This document shows, piece by piece, positions 1 to 7,876 of a stretch of 10,887 bases of DNA. The stretch is from Clostridia bacterium. GTDB taxonomy: Bacteria; Bacillota; DULZ01. Each line of letters starts with the position of its first letter. The stretch's first letter is position 1. The DNA lies in assembly GCA_012520135.1 (NCBI GenBank), contig JAAYOX010000288.1:1-10887 (forward strand). The letters run 5' to 3'. A model generated the notes under the pieces. The model did not search any database and was not told the origin of the DNA. It saw nothing but the letters and a program-made list of their open reading frames with translations. The position numbers and the translations under genes were made by a program.

Positions 1-12
1 GTTGTCCTTTTA

Positions 13-21
13 TGCTATAAT
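13..21 (+). promoter_or_regulatory. Extended -10 promoter for the Na+/Pi cotransporter gene
   Basis: TGC followed directly by a perfect TATAAT at 16-21 forms an extended -10 element of the sigma-A type. Transcription would start near position 28, about 48 nt before the gene. The -35 region would lie mostly upstream of the window and cannot be judged; TTGTCC at 2-7 is too close to serve. The motif resembles the promoter at 7892-7900, differing by one base over an 11-base stretch. Confidence 0.65.
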
Positions 22-75
22 AAGTTGGGTATTTTTCGGCATGAAAAAACACAAATAGCCAAGGAGAGATAATAA

Positions 76-1677
76 TTGTTGCAAATGATATTGACTCTTT
101 TAGGCGGTTTAGCCTTGTTTTTGTTTGGTATGCAGGCTATGGCAGACGGTCTGCAAAAGGCTGCCGGCGACAGAATGCGTCGTATTCTTGAGATTTTGAC
201 AGGTATTCCCGTGGTTGGTGTAGTAGTTGGTGCTTTCGTTACCGCAATTATCCAAAGCAGCAGTGCTACCACGGTGATGGTAGTTGGCTTCGTTAACGAC
301 GGTTTGATGACTTTAAAGCAAGCAGTCGGAGTCATCATGGGTGCCAATATCGGAACCACAATCACTGCTCAAATAATCGCTTTCAAAATCAGTCAATTCA
401 TTTTTCCGATCATTGCTCTGGGATTTGCTATTAATTTCCTGGGAAAAAGCAAGGCAGCTAAATATAGTGGACAGATCCTGCTGGGCTTTGGTATTTTGTT
501 TCTGGGATTAGATGTTATGTCTGAAACTATGATGCCCCTAAGGGAGAATGAAAGCTTTTTTGCATTGATGCAAAATTTTGGGGATCATCCGTTGCTGGGA
601 TTGCTTGCTGGTCTTGTAGCAACCGCTGTGATGCAGTCCAGCAGTGCTACCACCGGGATCTTAATTGCTTTGGCCAGCAGCAATCTGGTAACTTTGGAAG
701 CTGCTTTGCCGGTGTTGTTAGGTAGCAATATTGGCACATGTATTACTGCTGTTCTGGCCAGTATTGGCACATCCCTGACCGCTAAACGGGCGGCATTGTC
801 TCATGTGCTGTTTAATACCATAGGTAGCCTGTTCTTTATGGCAATTCTAAATCAATATGCCTATGTAGTAGAAATGTTGGGTGGAGATATCCCACGGCAA
901 GTTGCCAATGCCCACACTTTGTTTAATGTAATTAATACTTTAGTTTTCCTACCCCTAATCAATCAATTTGTTGGGTTAGTAGTAAAATTGGCTCCCGGTA
1001 GGGAAGCCATTACAGTTAAAGGGCCTGTTTACCTGGACAAGAGAATGTTAAATACCCCGGCTATTGCTTTATCATTGGCTACTAAAGAGCTGGTAAGAAC
1101 AGCCCACCTGGCACATCAGATGGTTATGGAAGCGATGGATAGTTTTTTCAACCAGGATGCGAAAAAAGCAGAGTGGGTCTATGAAAATGAGGAGCTGATT
1201 GATGAATTAGCTGAACAGATCACCGCTTACTTGGTCCAGATATCCCAAACGGAAATGCCTCCTAGCTTGTCTAAGAAACACACGGGTCTGCTTCATAGTG
1301 TTACTGATATTGAGCGAATCGCTGATCATGCTGAGAACATCGCAGAAATGGCTATGGCTCGGATTGAGGAAAATCTACCTTTTAGTGATCTGGCCCTGAA
1401 GGAAATTTCAGCTTTAAGCCAACTGGTAAGCGAGACTTATTTGCAGGCAATCAGCACTCTTCAACACGATAGCGTTGAAGAAGCAAAGAAAACCCTTGCT
1501 TTGGAAAAAAGAATTGATAGCCTGGAAAAAGAACTGCGGAGAAATCATATCAGTCGTCTCAACACAGGTAAGTGCTTTCCCGGTTCAGGTGTGGTATACT
1601 TAGATATTATGAGTAATCTTGAACGTATCGGAGATCATTCGAATAATATTGGACAGACCGTGTTGGGCGAACACTAG
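76..1677 (+). CDS. Na+/phosphate cotransporter family protein with C-terminal PhoU-like domain
   Basis: Predicted inner-membrane sodium-dependent phosphate (Pi) transporter of the NptA/YjbB type (Na_Pi_cotrans family). The 533-residue protein has two homologous membrane repeats. Each carries the family signature QSSSATT (residues 60-66 and 187-193), followed by GANIGTT (89-95) and GSNIGTC (216-222). From about residue 335 the protein is soluble and helical and resembles PhoU, with two metal-binding-type motifs, DIERIADHAENIAE (411-424) and NLERIGDHSNNIGQ (514-527). Length and layout match the full-length fused family. The start is TTG at 76, with AAGGAGAG at 61-68 giving 7 nt spacing; TTG at 79 and ATG at 85 are alternatives. 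Its own promoter lies just upstream and no pst genes are visible. Transport direction (import or export of Pi) cannot be told from sequence; the PhoU part may gate transport according to phosphate status. Confidence 0.93.
   Translation: MLQMILTLLGGLALFLFGMQAMADGLQKAAGDRMRRILEILTGIPVVGVVVGAFVTAIIQSSSATTVMVVGFVNDGLMTLKQAVGVIMGANIGTTITAQIIAFKISQFIFPIIALGFAINFLGKSKAAKYSGQILLGFGILFLGLDVMSETMMPLRENESFFALMQNFGDHPLLGLLAGLVATAVMQSSSATTGILIALASSNLVTLEAALPVLLGSNIGTCITAVLASIGTSLTAKRAALSHVLFNTIGSLFFMAILNQYAYVVEMLGGDIPRQVANAHTLFNVINTLVFLPLINQFVGLVVKLAPGREAITVKGPVYLDKRMLNTPAIALSLATKELVRTAHLAHQMVMEAMDSFFNQDAKKAEWVYENEELIDELAEQITAYLVQISQTEMPPSLSKKHTGLLHSVTDIERIADHAENIAEMAMARIEENLPFSDLALKEISALSQLVSETYLQAISTLQHDSVEEAKKTLALEKRIDSLEKELRRNHISRLNTGKCFPGSGVVYLDIMSNLERIGDHSNNIGQTVLGEH
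258..653 (+). repeat. 15-bp exact direct repeat inside the transporter gene (258-272 and 639-653)
   Basis: CAGCAGTGCTACCAC occurs identically at 258-272 and 639-653, encoding the core of the two QSSSATT signatures. The copies are 381 bp apart, exactly 127 codons in the same frame. The amino-acid repeat reflects the ancient internal duplication of the family. The exact nucleotide identity is limited to this motif. Confidence 0.85.
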
Positions 1678-1690
1678 GCTTTGTTCCTTC

Positions 1691-1710
1691 GTTTTCTCTG
1701 CATAGAAAAC
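1691..1710 (+). other. 7-bp inverted repeat downstream of the transporter gene
   Basis: GTTTTCT (1691-1697) and AGAAAAC (1704-1710) are perfect reverse complements around a 6-nt loop. The stem is AT-rich and has no T-run after it, so it is at best a weak terminator or an RNA-processing hairpin. It is the first of three dyads in the gap between the transporter gene and ftsK. Confidence 0.35.
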
Positions 1711-1741
1711 TGTTTGGGCATTTCTACAAGGAATTTGTTTC

Positions 1742-1761
1742 CTAACGTAGAATTACGTTAG
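1742..1761 (+). promoter_or_regulatory. Perfect 8-bp dyad abutting the ftsK ribosome binding site
   Basis: CTAACGTA (1742-1749), GAAT spacer, TACGTTAG (1754-1761) is a perfect inverted repeat. Its last base is the first base of the SD region GAGAGGTGATC (1761-1771). The centre contains TAGAAT (1748-1753), a five-of-six match to a sigma-A -10 hexamer, but no acceptable -35 is seen at 16-18 bp upstream. It could be an operator over a weak promoter or an RNA hairpin that limits access to the SD. A second, overlapping dyad, AGGAA (1729-1733)/TTCCT (1739-1743), shares bases with its left arm. Confidence 0.5.
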
Positions 1762-1774
1762 AGAGGTGATCCCA

Positions 1775-4030
1775 GTGGGTCGAAAGAGTAAGCAGGACCC
1801 CAAGCTTTTAAAACGGCAAATTATCGGGGTTATAACGCTGGCTGTTGCTGTTTTCTGTTTAGCCAGCTTTTATGTTGACTACAAAGGATTAACAGAACAT
1901 GCATTAGGCCCTGCCGGACATCTCATTTCATTAATTTTTAGCAGTTTAGTGGGTGATGGTAAATTCTTGTTAGGGGGACTGGGTGTCTTTTGGGGTATCA
2001 GGTTAATTCGAGCCAAGACTGTCCCTTTCGCCAATCACCGAAACGGAGGCAGTATCATTCTGTTTTTGGTGATCATTGCCTTTTTTCACATTAAATATGT
2101 GACAGCCTTAAGCTACTGGGAAGCCATAGTCAGTGGGTTTAGAGGTTTTGGAGGAGGAACACTTGGCTCTCTCCTAGCGGTTACTTTATACGCTATTTTT
2201 GGCTCTCTGGGTATTTACATAGTGTTGGTGACACTAGGTATTATCGGTGGCTTAATGATGGTCAATGATTCCCCTCATTCTCTTTTTAAGTCTTTTTGGC
2301 AAAAAGTAAAGAACGTCTATACTTTTATGAAAAATCAATTGATTAATTTTCTTTTCACAGTAGAAGATGAAGAGGATACTCCCAAAACTATCAAGAAGAA
2401 GATTAAGAAGAAAAACTTGGAGGAGGATCTGGTCATTATCGACCATTTAGCGTCTAAGACAGGTAATAGTATTCCCGGGGTAGAAGAATCTCCGGTAATC
2501 ACTGTCGAAGGTCAGAATGTTGATGATGGGCTCGAACAAGAAGAAAAAAAATTACAGCTACAGGGAGAAAGTAAGCCGTCTTATCGGGATGCAGGTTTTC
2601 GTTTGCCTCCTTTAACCTTGCTGAAACCTTCTTTGAAGCTGCGCAATCCTCGTATTAATAAGGACATTACTGATAATGTAAAAATTTTGGAGGAGACTTT
2701 AGATAGTTTTGGGGTGAAAGGCAAAGTCACCCAAGTAAGCTGCGGGCCTACTATTACCCGTTACGAACTCCAGCCGGCACCTGGGATTAAAGTGAGCAAA
2801 ATTGTTAATTTAGCCGATGACATAGCTTTGAGTTTGGCTGCGCCGCAAGTTCGGATCGAAGCTCCTATTCCCGGTAAGGCAGCGGTAGGAATTGAAGTGC
2901 CCAATAAAGAGATAGCTACCGTTCACTTTCGGGAAGTGTTAGAGTCCGAGGAGTTCTTGCAGTCCCAATCTATTTTGACAGTAGCTTTCGGCAAAGATAT
3001 TGCGGGCAAACCGGTGGTTGCCGACCTAGCCAAAATGCCTCATTTGTTAATAGCCGGTGCTACCGGCTCCGGTAAAAGTGTGTGTATGAATGCCTTAATT
3101 TGTAGTCTTTTGTTTAAGGCCCGACCGGATCAATTGAAAATTTTGATGATTGATCCTAAGATGGTTGAACTCAATAATTATAATGGGATTCCTCATTTAG
3201 TGGCTCCTGTGGTAACGGATCCTAAAAAAGCGGCCGGTGCTTTACGTTGGGCCGTCAGTGAAATGGAAAAGAGGTATGAGCTGTTTGCTGCGGCCGGTGT
3301 GAGAGACATTACTCGTTACAATCAGTTGCGTGAGAGCAATCCGGAAGGCGATGAACCGGCACTCCCTTTTATAGTAGTATTGGTAGATGAATTGGCGGAC
3401 TTGATGATGGTGGCTCCCGCCGACGTGGAAGATGCTATTTGCCGGTTGGCACAAATGGCCAGGGCTGCCGGTATTCATTTAGTGGTAGCTACTCAGAGGC
3501 CTTCTGTGGATGTAATCACCGGGTTGATTAAAGCAAACATACCCTCCAGAGTAGCTTTTGCTGTCTCTTCTCAGATAGATTCTCGGACAATCCTGGATAT
3601 GGCCGGCGCCGAAAAACTGTTGGGGAGAGGGGATATGCTCCTATATCCGGTAGGCATGAGTAAACCTATGCGAGTCCAGGGCGTGTTTGTAGCGGATAAA
3701 GAAGTAGAGGCTATTGTTAATTACCTCAAAAGCCAAGCTACTCCCGAGTATCGTGAGGAAGTTGTTAATCTGCCTGAGGAGACGACTGACCATATTGAAG
3801 TTGATGACGATTTGTTACCGGATGCGGCCCGAATTGTGATTGAAAGCGGACAAGCTTCTATCTCAATGCTCCAAAGGCGGTTGCGGGTAGGGTATAATAG
3901 GGCCGCCAGGTTAATGGATTTATTAGAAGGGAAAGGAATTGTAGGGGGTTTTGAAGGAAGTAAGCCCAGAGCTGTATTAATGGGCTGGGATGAGTATAAC
4001 CGTATTTTCGGCCAAAAAGGTTCAGTTTGA
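1775..4030 (+). CDS. ftsK: DNA translocase FtsK/SpoIIIE
   Basis: Septal dsDNA pump that moves chromosome ends through the closing division or sporulation septum. The 751-residue product has hydrophobic membrane segments within residues 15-165, a short highly charged linker (about 195-270, with a Lys-rich patch) in place of a long Pro/Gln linker, an alpha domain (about 285-390), the RecA-like beta motor and a C-terminal gamma winged helix (about 680-742) that reads polar DNA sequences. The motor shows Walker A GATGSGKS (428-435) and Walker B VVLVDELADL (534-543). The start is set at GTG 1775 because GAGAGGTGATC (1761-1771) is the SD; a GTG at 1766 is in frame but lies inside that SD. The length is close to B. 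subtilis SpoIIIE and SftA. Four-helix anchoring suggests the SpoIIIE class, though the vegetative and sporulation roles cannot be separated here. Confidence 0.95.
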   Translation: MGRKSKQDPKLLKRQIIGVITLAVAVFCLASFYVDYKGLTEHALGPAGHLISLIFSSLVGDGKFLLGGLGVFWGIRLIRAKTVPFANHRNGGSIILFLVIIAFFHIKYVTALSYWEAIVSGFRGFGGGTLGSLLAVTLYAIFGSLGIYIVLVTLGIIGGLMMVNDSPHSLFKSFWQKVKNVYTFMKNQLINFLFTVEDEEDTPKTIKKKIKKKNLEEDLVIIDHLASKTGNSIPGVEESPVITVEGQNVDDGLEQEEKKLQLQGESKPSYRDAGFRLPPLTLLKPSLKLRNPRINKDITDNVKILEETLDSFGVKGKVTQVSCGPTITRYELQPAPGIKVSKIVNLADDIALSLAAPQVRIEAPIPGKAAVGIEVPNKEIATVHFREVLESEEFLQSQSILTVAFGKDIAGKPVVADLAKMPHLLIAGATGSGKSVCMNALICSLLFKARPDQLKILMIDPKMVELNNYNGIPHLVAPVVTDPKKAAGALRWAVSEMEKRYELFAAAGVRDITRYNQLRESNPEGDEPALPFIVVLVDELADLMMVAPADVEDAICRLAQMARAAGIHLVVATQRPSVDVITGLIKANIPSRVAFAVSSQIDSRTILDMAGAEKLLGRGDMLLYPVGMSKPMRVQGVFVADKEVEAIVNYLKSQATPEYREEVVNLPEETTDHIEVDDDLLPDAARIVIESGQASISMLQRRLRVGYNRAARLMDLLEGKGIVGGFEGSKPRAVLMGWDEYNRIFGQKGSV

Positions 4031-4031
4031 T

Positions 4032-4059
4032 TTGACTACATTAATTCAGGATACACTAT
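4032..4059 (+). promoter_or_regulatory. Possible promoter ahead of mnmH
   Basis: TTGACT (4032-4037) lies 16 bp before CACTAT (4054-4059) in the 55-nt gap between ftsK and mnmH. The -35 is good and the -10 is mediocre. There is no terminator in the gap, so readthrough from ftsK is equally possible. Confidence 0.3.
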
Positions 4060-4085
4060 GGAAAAGCCGAGGTAGTTGATTATAA

Positions 4086-5123
4086 ATGCATAGAGAGATC
4101 GAGGTGGAAGACGCCCTTAAACTGTCCAGCGCAGGTTTTGTGGATGTCAGGTCACCTTTGGAATATGAGCTGGATACCATTCCGGGGGCCGTTAATATAC
4201 CTCTTTTTGACAATGAACAAAGACAGCGTATTGGCACAACCTACGCTGCAGACGGTCCCCATGAGGCTCGTAAGTTGGGTTTGCGATTCATTGCACCCAG
4301 ACTGCCGGAGTATATTGAGCAATTGGCTGCCGTCAAAGGTGAGCCGTTGGTGATTTTTTGCTGGAGAGGCGGAGAACGCAGCAAAACCGTGGCAGGTTTG
4401 CTGGATATGATGCATATGCCTTGTTTACGCCTAAAAGGGGGATATAAGGCGTACCGGCAATATGTGAACAAGGTTCTTCACGAAAGCAAATTGCCGCATC
4501 AATTTGTGGTCCTTGAGGGTCTAACCGGTACAGGTAAGACGGAAATAATACAAGAATTAGGAAGAAAAGGTTATCCTATTTTAGATTTAGAGGCACTGGC
4601 CAATCATCGAGGTTCGGTATTCGGTGCTGTAGGGCTTGGTGAACAACCGAGTCAGAAAAAATTTGAAAGTTTAATTTGGGCTTCTATCAGAAACTTTGAT
4701 GAGAGTAATAACTTTTTGATTGTAGAGGGAGAAAGCAAAAAAATAGGTAGGCTGTATTTGCCTGATGCTGTATACAATGGAATGCAAGAAGGTTACAGAA
4801 TACTTGTCTATGATACTGTCAGCCGTCGTGTCAACAGGCTGATTAAGGAATACGTCAACACCGGAGAAAATAACCTGAGCCAAGTGGGAGAGGCTTTAAG
4901 TTACTTGACCAGGCGGTTGGGCAAAGAAAAGGTAAGGCAACTCCGGGAATTGTTAGCAGCCAAAGATTTAGAGCAATTTGGTAGGATTTTGATTGAAGAT
5001 TATTATGATGTACTTTACGGGAGAAACTTTAACGCACCTGAACAATATGATTTGCTGGTGGATGCAGGCAATTTACAGGGGGCTGTGAAACAAATCGAAG
5101 AGTTTATTCAACACTTGTTCTGA
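4086..5123 (+). CDS. mnmH: tRNA 2-selenouridine synthase (rhodanese + P-loop)
   Basis: MnmH/SelU (YbbB) converts 2-thiouridine at the wobble position of certain tRNAs to 2-selenouridine, using selenophosphate through a geranylated intermediate. The 345-residue protein has an N-terminal rhodanese domain (about 5-125) with the active-site loop FCWRGGERS and the expected essential cysteine, C92. The C-terminal P-loop part has Walker A GLTGTGKT (145-152) and the family-specific stretch DLEALANHRGSVFG (167-180). The length is slightly below E. coli SelU. ATG 4086 is the first possible start, because TGA at 4077 and TAA at 4083 are in frame just before it; GAGG at 4069-4072 is a rather distant SD. 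The organism should therefore also carry selD, which is not in the window. The gene ends 17 nt before the RodZ-like gene. Confidence 0.95.
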   Translation: MHREIEVEDALKLSSAGFVDVRSPLEYELDTIPGAVNIPLFDNEQRQRIGTTYAADGPHEARKLGLRFIAPRLPEYIEQLAAVKGEPLVIFCWRGGERSKTVAGLLDMMHMPCLRLKGGYKAYRQYVNKVLHESKLPHQFVVLEGLTGTGKTEIIQELGRKGYPILDLEALANHRGSVFGAVGLGEQPSQKKFESLIWASIRNFDESNNFLIVEGESKKIGRLYLPDAVYNGMQEGYRILVYDTVSRRVNRLIKEYVNTGENNLSQVGEALSYLTRRLGKEKVRQLRELLAAKDLEQFGRILIEDYYDVLYGRNFNAPEQYDLLVDAGNLQGAVKQIEEFIQHLF

Positions 5124-5140
5124 AAGCGGGGGTTCCGGAT

Positions 5141-5899
5141 ATGATCGGAATAGGCCAGTTGCTAAGAGAGGCGCGGGAAGAAAAACAGCTTTCTTTAGCA
5201 GATGTAGAAAGGGAAACCAAGATCCGAATCAGGTATCTAGAGGCCCTGGAAACGGAGAATTTTAGCGTATTGCCTGGGACTATATATATGTTTGGCTTTG
5301 TGCGGAGTTATGCTTCCTTTTTGGGCTTAGATGCTGAAGAGGTTGTATCGCGCCTAAAAAAAGAATACCAGTCGGAACAAGAGGTGCAGGTAGAAACGAA
5401 ACCTGTTCGCAATCCTGTTACTTATAGCCCTAGAACACGTAACATTGGAAGAATGCTTAAATTATTAGCTGTTGCCTTGGGGATCTGTTTGATTCTAGGT
5501 TATTTTTACAGTTATTTTTTAAACAGGACACCGGTGGATACACCAACTGATCCCGCCCAGGTAACGGATCAAATACCGGCGGAGCCTGTCGTTCCGCCGA
5601 CCGAGGAGCAGTTTGAAGAGGTAATTCAAGGGATAGAATTAGTAATGACAGTAGTAGACCAGCCGGGAGCCCGGTGCTGGGTGGAAGTTAGAGCAGATGG
5701 GATAACTGATTTTAGCGGCATCCTGGTGGCGGGAGAAAGCAAAACAGTAGAGGCAGCAGAAACTGTTTGGGTGAAAATAGGTAATGCAGGAGTCCTGTCA
5801 ATTATCTATAATGGTGAGGATTTAGGCAATTTAGGATCCCCTGGGGAAGTTTTGACATTGGAGTTTCCAATGGCAACAGAAGAAACAAACAGTCAATAA
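5141..5899 (+). CDS. RodZ/YmfM-like membrane helix-turn-helix protein
   Basis: Bitopic cell-shape protein of the RodZ family, expected to link MreB filaments to the envelope elongation machinery. The 252 residues comprise a cytoplasmic Xre-type helix-turn-helix (about 1-70, with the RodZ-typical IRIRYLEALE and LPGTIYMFGFVRSYA), a basic juxtamembrane stretch (90-107), one membrane span (about 106-127), a Pro/Thr/Glu-rich linker (130-160) and a C-terminal beta-rich extracytoplasmic domain resembling DUF4115 (about 165-245, with CWVEVRADG). The start is ATG 5141, with GGGGG at 5128-5132. The position two genes before pgsA matches B. subtilis ymfM. Some Firmicute members are annotated as DNA-binding regulators, but the membrane topology favours a cytoskeletal role. 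Confidence 0.88.
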   Translation: MIGIGQLLREAREEKQLSLADVERETKIRIRYLEALETENFSVLPGTIYMFGFVRSYASFLGLDAEEVVSRLKKEYQSEQEVQVETKPVRNPVTYSPRTRNIGRMLKLLAVALGICLILGYFYSYFLNRTPVDTPTDPAQVTDQIPAEPVVPPTEEQFEEVIQGIELVMTVVDQPGARCWVEVRADGITDFSGILVAGESKTVEAAETVWVKIGNAGVLSIIYNGEDLGNLGSPGEVLTLEFPMATEETNSQ

Positions 5900-5912
5900 A
5901 GGTGGTAACAAT

Positions 5913-7244
5913 TTGCTGAATAAAGTAGCTTCAATCACTCTTGGTTGTGCCAAAAACCAGGTAGATACAGAGTTTATGCTGGGAACACTTGTTGGCAGCA
6001 ATTATGTCATAGTTGAGGAACCAACTTTGGCAGATGCGGTAGTGATCAATACTTGCTGTTTTATAGATGCGGCCAAGGAAGAAACGGTTAATGCGATATT
6101 AGAAGTAGTCAAAATGAAACAACTTCGTCCCGCTGTTAAACTAATCGTGGTAGGATGCGCTGCTCAAAAATACGGTAACGAGCTGTTGCAGGAGATTCCC
6201 GAAATTGATGCCTTGTTGGGTACCGGCCAATTAGGAGTTCTTAAGGATGTATTGGATCAATTGAGCATTCATGACAGCCAGCCTATTGTCGCAATTAATG
6301 ATGCTCCCGAGGAAGGTGAGCCTACTTCCCGGAGGTGGGTCACGTCCAGGCCAAGTGCCCCATTGAAAATCGCTGACGGATGTGATAAGCATTGCAGCTA
6401 CTGTGTAATTCCTCAGATTAGGGGTCCGTACCGTAGCCGCAGCTTGGACAGTCTAGTTGCTGAAGCAAGGCAGTTAGCAGATACCGGTGTTAAAGAACTG
6501 TGTCTGGTGGCTCAGGATGTGACTGCTTACGGGCTGGATCGATATGGAGACTTGAAGTTGCCGGCTCTTTTGAGGGAACTGGTCAAAATAAAGGGGCTTC
6601 AATGGATCCGGCTATTATACTGTTACCCTACCTATTTAACCGATGAATTATTGGAAGTGATCCGGCAGGAGCCCAAAATCTGCCGCTATTTAGATATTCC
6701 CTTGCAGCATGCAGATCGGGATATACTGAAAAAGATGGGTAGGCCGGGGGATCGTCAACTAATAGAAAAGATATTGACAAAGGTTCGTACTTTAGTTCCA
6801 GGGGTCGCTATCAGGACTACTTTTATAGTTGGGTTTCCCGGTGAAACAGAGTCCCAATTTCAGGGGCTTTTGGATTTTATGAAGGAGCAACGTTTTCAAT
6901 GGGCAGGGGTTTTTACCTACTCCCAAGAACCGGGAACGGCAGCCGGTGAAATGGAGTGCCAGATTGAGGATACTGTGAAAGAAGAACGGTACCACCGGGC
7001 AATGATGCTTCAAAGAGAAATTACCCTTCAATTAAATGAGCAGTGGATCGGTAAACGAGTGCCGGTTCTGGTGGAAGCTCCCTGGGAGGAAGGTGGCTAT
7101 GTAGGTCGTACTCAAATGCAAGCTCCTGAAGTAGATGGAGTAGTGTTCTTCCATAGTTCCATGGATCACCAGCCGGGGGATATGGTGGAAGTTCTAATTA
7201 CAGGAGTAGATGAGTATGATCTGGTTGGGGAGATGGCTAAATGA
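5913..7244 (+). CDS. rimO: Ribosomal protein S12 methylthiotransferase RimO
   Basis: Radical-SAM enzyme that adds a methylthio group to the conserved aspartate of ribosomal protein S12. The 443 residues contain an N-terminal UPF0004 domain with cluster cysteines C12 (LGCAKNQVDTE), C48 and C82, a radical-SAM core with CDKHCSYC (C157, C161, C164), and a C-terminal TRAM domain (about 373-441). The LGCxKNxVD signature and S12-type layout favour RimO over the tRNA enzymes MiaB and MtaB. An extra cysteine, C49, sits next to the presumed ligand C48; its role is unknown. The start is TTG 5913, with AAGGTGG at 5899-5905 at good spacing. It begins 13 nt after the RodZ-like gene and overlaps pgsA by 4 bp (ATGA), so the two are probably translationally coupled. 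Confidence 0.95.
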   Translation: MLNKVASITLGCAKNQVDTEFMLGTLVGSNYVIVEEPTLADAVVINTCCFIDAAKEETVNAILEVVKMKQLRPAVKLIVVGCAAQKYGNELLQEIPEIDALLGTGQLGVLKDVLDQLSIHDSQPIVAINDAPEEGEPTSRRWVTSRPSAPLKIADGCDKHCSYCVIPQIRGPYRSRSLDSLVAEARQLADTGVKELCLVAQDVTAYGLDRYGDLKLPALLRELVKIKGLQWIRLLYCYPTYLTDELLEVIRQEPKICRYLDIPLQHADRDILKKMGRPGDRQLIEKILTKVRTLVPGVAIRTTFIVGFPGETESQFQGLLDFMKEQRFQWAGVFTYSQEPGTAAGEMECQIEDTVKEERYHRAMMLQREITLQLNEQWIGKRVPVLVEAPWEEGGYVGRTQMQAPEVDGVVFFHSSMDHQPGDMVEVLITGVDEYDLVGEMAK

Positions 7245-7786
7245 ACCTGGCAAATAAATTGACTTTGGCAAGGATTCTCCTTGTCCCTATTTTTATGGTA
7301 TTTGTACTTACCAGAATCCCCGGCGGCCGGTTTATTGCGGCAGCGGTATTCATTTTGGCTGCCAGCACTGATGGGCTGGACGGTTACATCGCCCGGCGAA
7401 ATAAGCAAGTGACCAGATTTGGTAAGTTTATTGACCCGCTGGCTGACAAACTGCTGATTACGGCATCCCTGATTTCTTTAGTGGAATTGGACCTGGTACC
7501 CGCTTGGATAGCAATCTTGATCATCAGTCGGGAGTTTGCGGTAACAGGATTGAGAACTTTAGCCGTAGGCGAAAATGTGGTTATTGCTGCCAGTAATCTG
7601 GGCAAATTGAAAACAGTAAGTCAGGTGCTGGCAATTTCCGTTTTGCTCCTGGCAGCTTTGCCTATTCCATATTTGGGCCTTTTAGGAGAGGTACTGCTAT
7701 ATGTGGCAGTGGTGATGACTGTTTGGTCCGGAATAGATTACTTTCTTAAAGCAAGAAAAGTACTGGAAAAATCTCATAAAAACTAA
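7241..7786 (+). CDS. pgsA: CDP-diacylglycerol-glycerol-3-phosphate 3-phosphatidyltransferase
   Basis: Integral membrane enzyme that joins CDP-diacylglycerol and glycerol-3-phosphate to make phosphatidylglycerophosphate, the committed step to phosphatidylglycerol and cardiolipin. The 181-residue length is typical. The CDP-alcohol phosphotransferase motif is complete: D44, D47, G48, A51, R52, G61, D65 and D69. Several hydrophobic spans follow (about 72-100 and 127-165), and the tail is basic. NKLTLARILLVPIF at the N-terminus and SREFAVTGLR (96-105) are typical of PgsA rather than of phosphatidylserine or cardiolipin synthases. The ATG overlaps the rimO stop. A strong terminator 44 nt after the stop ends this gene run. 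Confidence 0.95.
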   Translation: MNLANKLTLARILLVPIFMVFVLTRIPGGRFIAAAVFILAASTDGLDGYIARRNKQVTRFGKFIDPLADKLLITASLISLVELDLVPAWIAILIISREFAVTGLRTLAVGENVVIAASNLGKLKTVSQVLAISVLLLAALPIPYLGLLGEVLLYVAVVMTVWSGIDYFLKARKVLEKSHKN

Positions 7787-7829
7787 TAGGTCTACGATTA
7801 ACGTCGATTTTGTCTTTCTCAACAACCTG

Positions 7830-7852
7830 AAGCCGCTTGAAGCGGCTTTTTT
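7830..7852 (+). terminator. Rho-independent terminator after pgsA
   Basis: AAGCCGCT (7830-7837), TGA loop, AGCGGCTT (7841-7848) form a perfect 8-bp GC-rich stem running into six T residues (7847-7852). This separates the housekeeping run from the downstream three-gene unit. Confidence 0.93.
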
Positions 7853-7876
7853 GCTTCCAACTGTTTCATAAGGAAG

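Noticed and set aside
29..50. AT-rich hairpin (TTTTTC/GAAAAA with GGCAT loop) near the predicted transcript start of the transporter gene
   Set aside because: The stem is only six base pairs, mostly A-T, and arises from two homopolymer runs. There is no evidence for a riboswitch or terminator.
41..58. Tiny frame ATG-AAA-AAA-CAC-AAA-TAG in the leader of the transporter gene (possible leader peptide)
   Set aside because: There is no SD before the ATG and no attenuator structure after it. Five codons of this composition are expected by chance.
15..365. Minus-strand open frame of 116 codons opposite the start of the transporter gene
   Set aside because: It is antisense to a well-supported membrane protein gene, has low-complexity Pro/Thr/Lys composition and no recognisable motif. 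It is a shadow of the real gene.
4138..4353. Second plus-strand open frame of 71 codons inside mnmH
   Set aside because: It lies fully within the rhodanese domain of mnmH in another frame and has no SD. It is a frame shadow.
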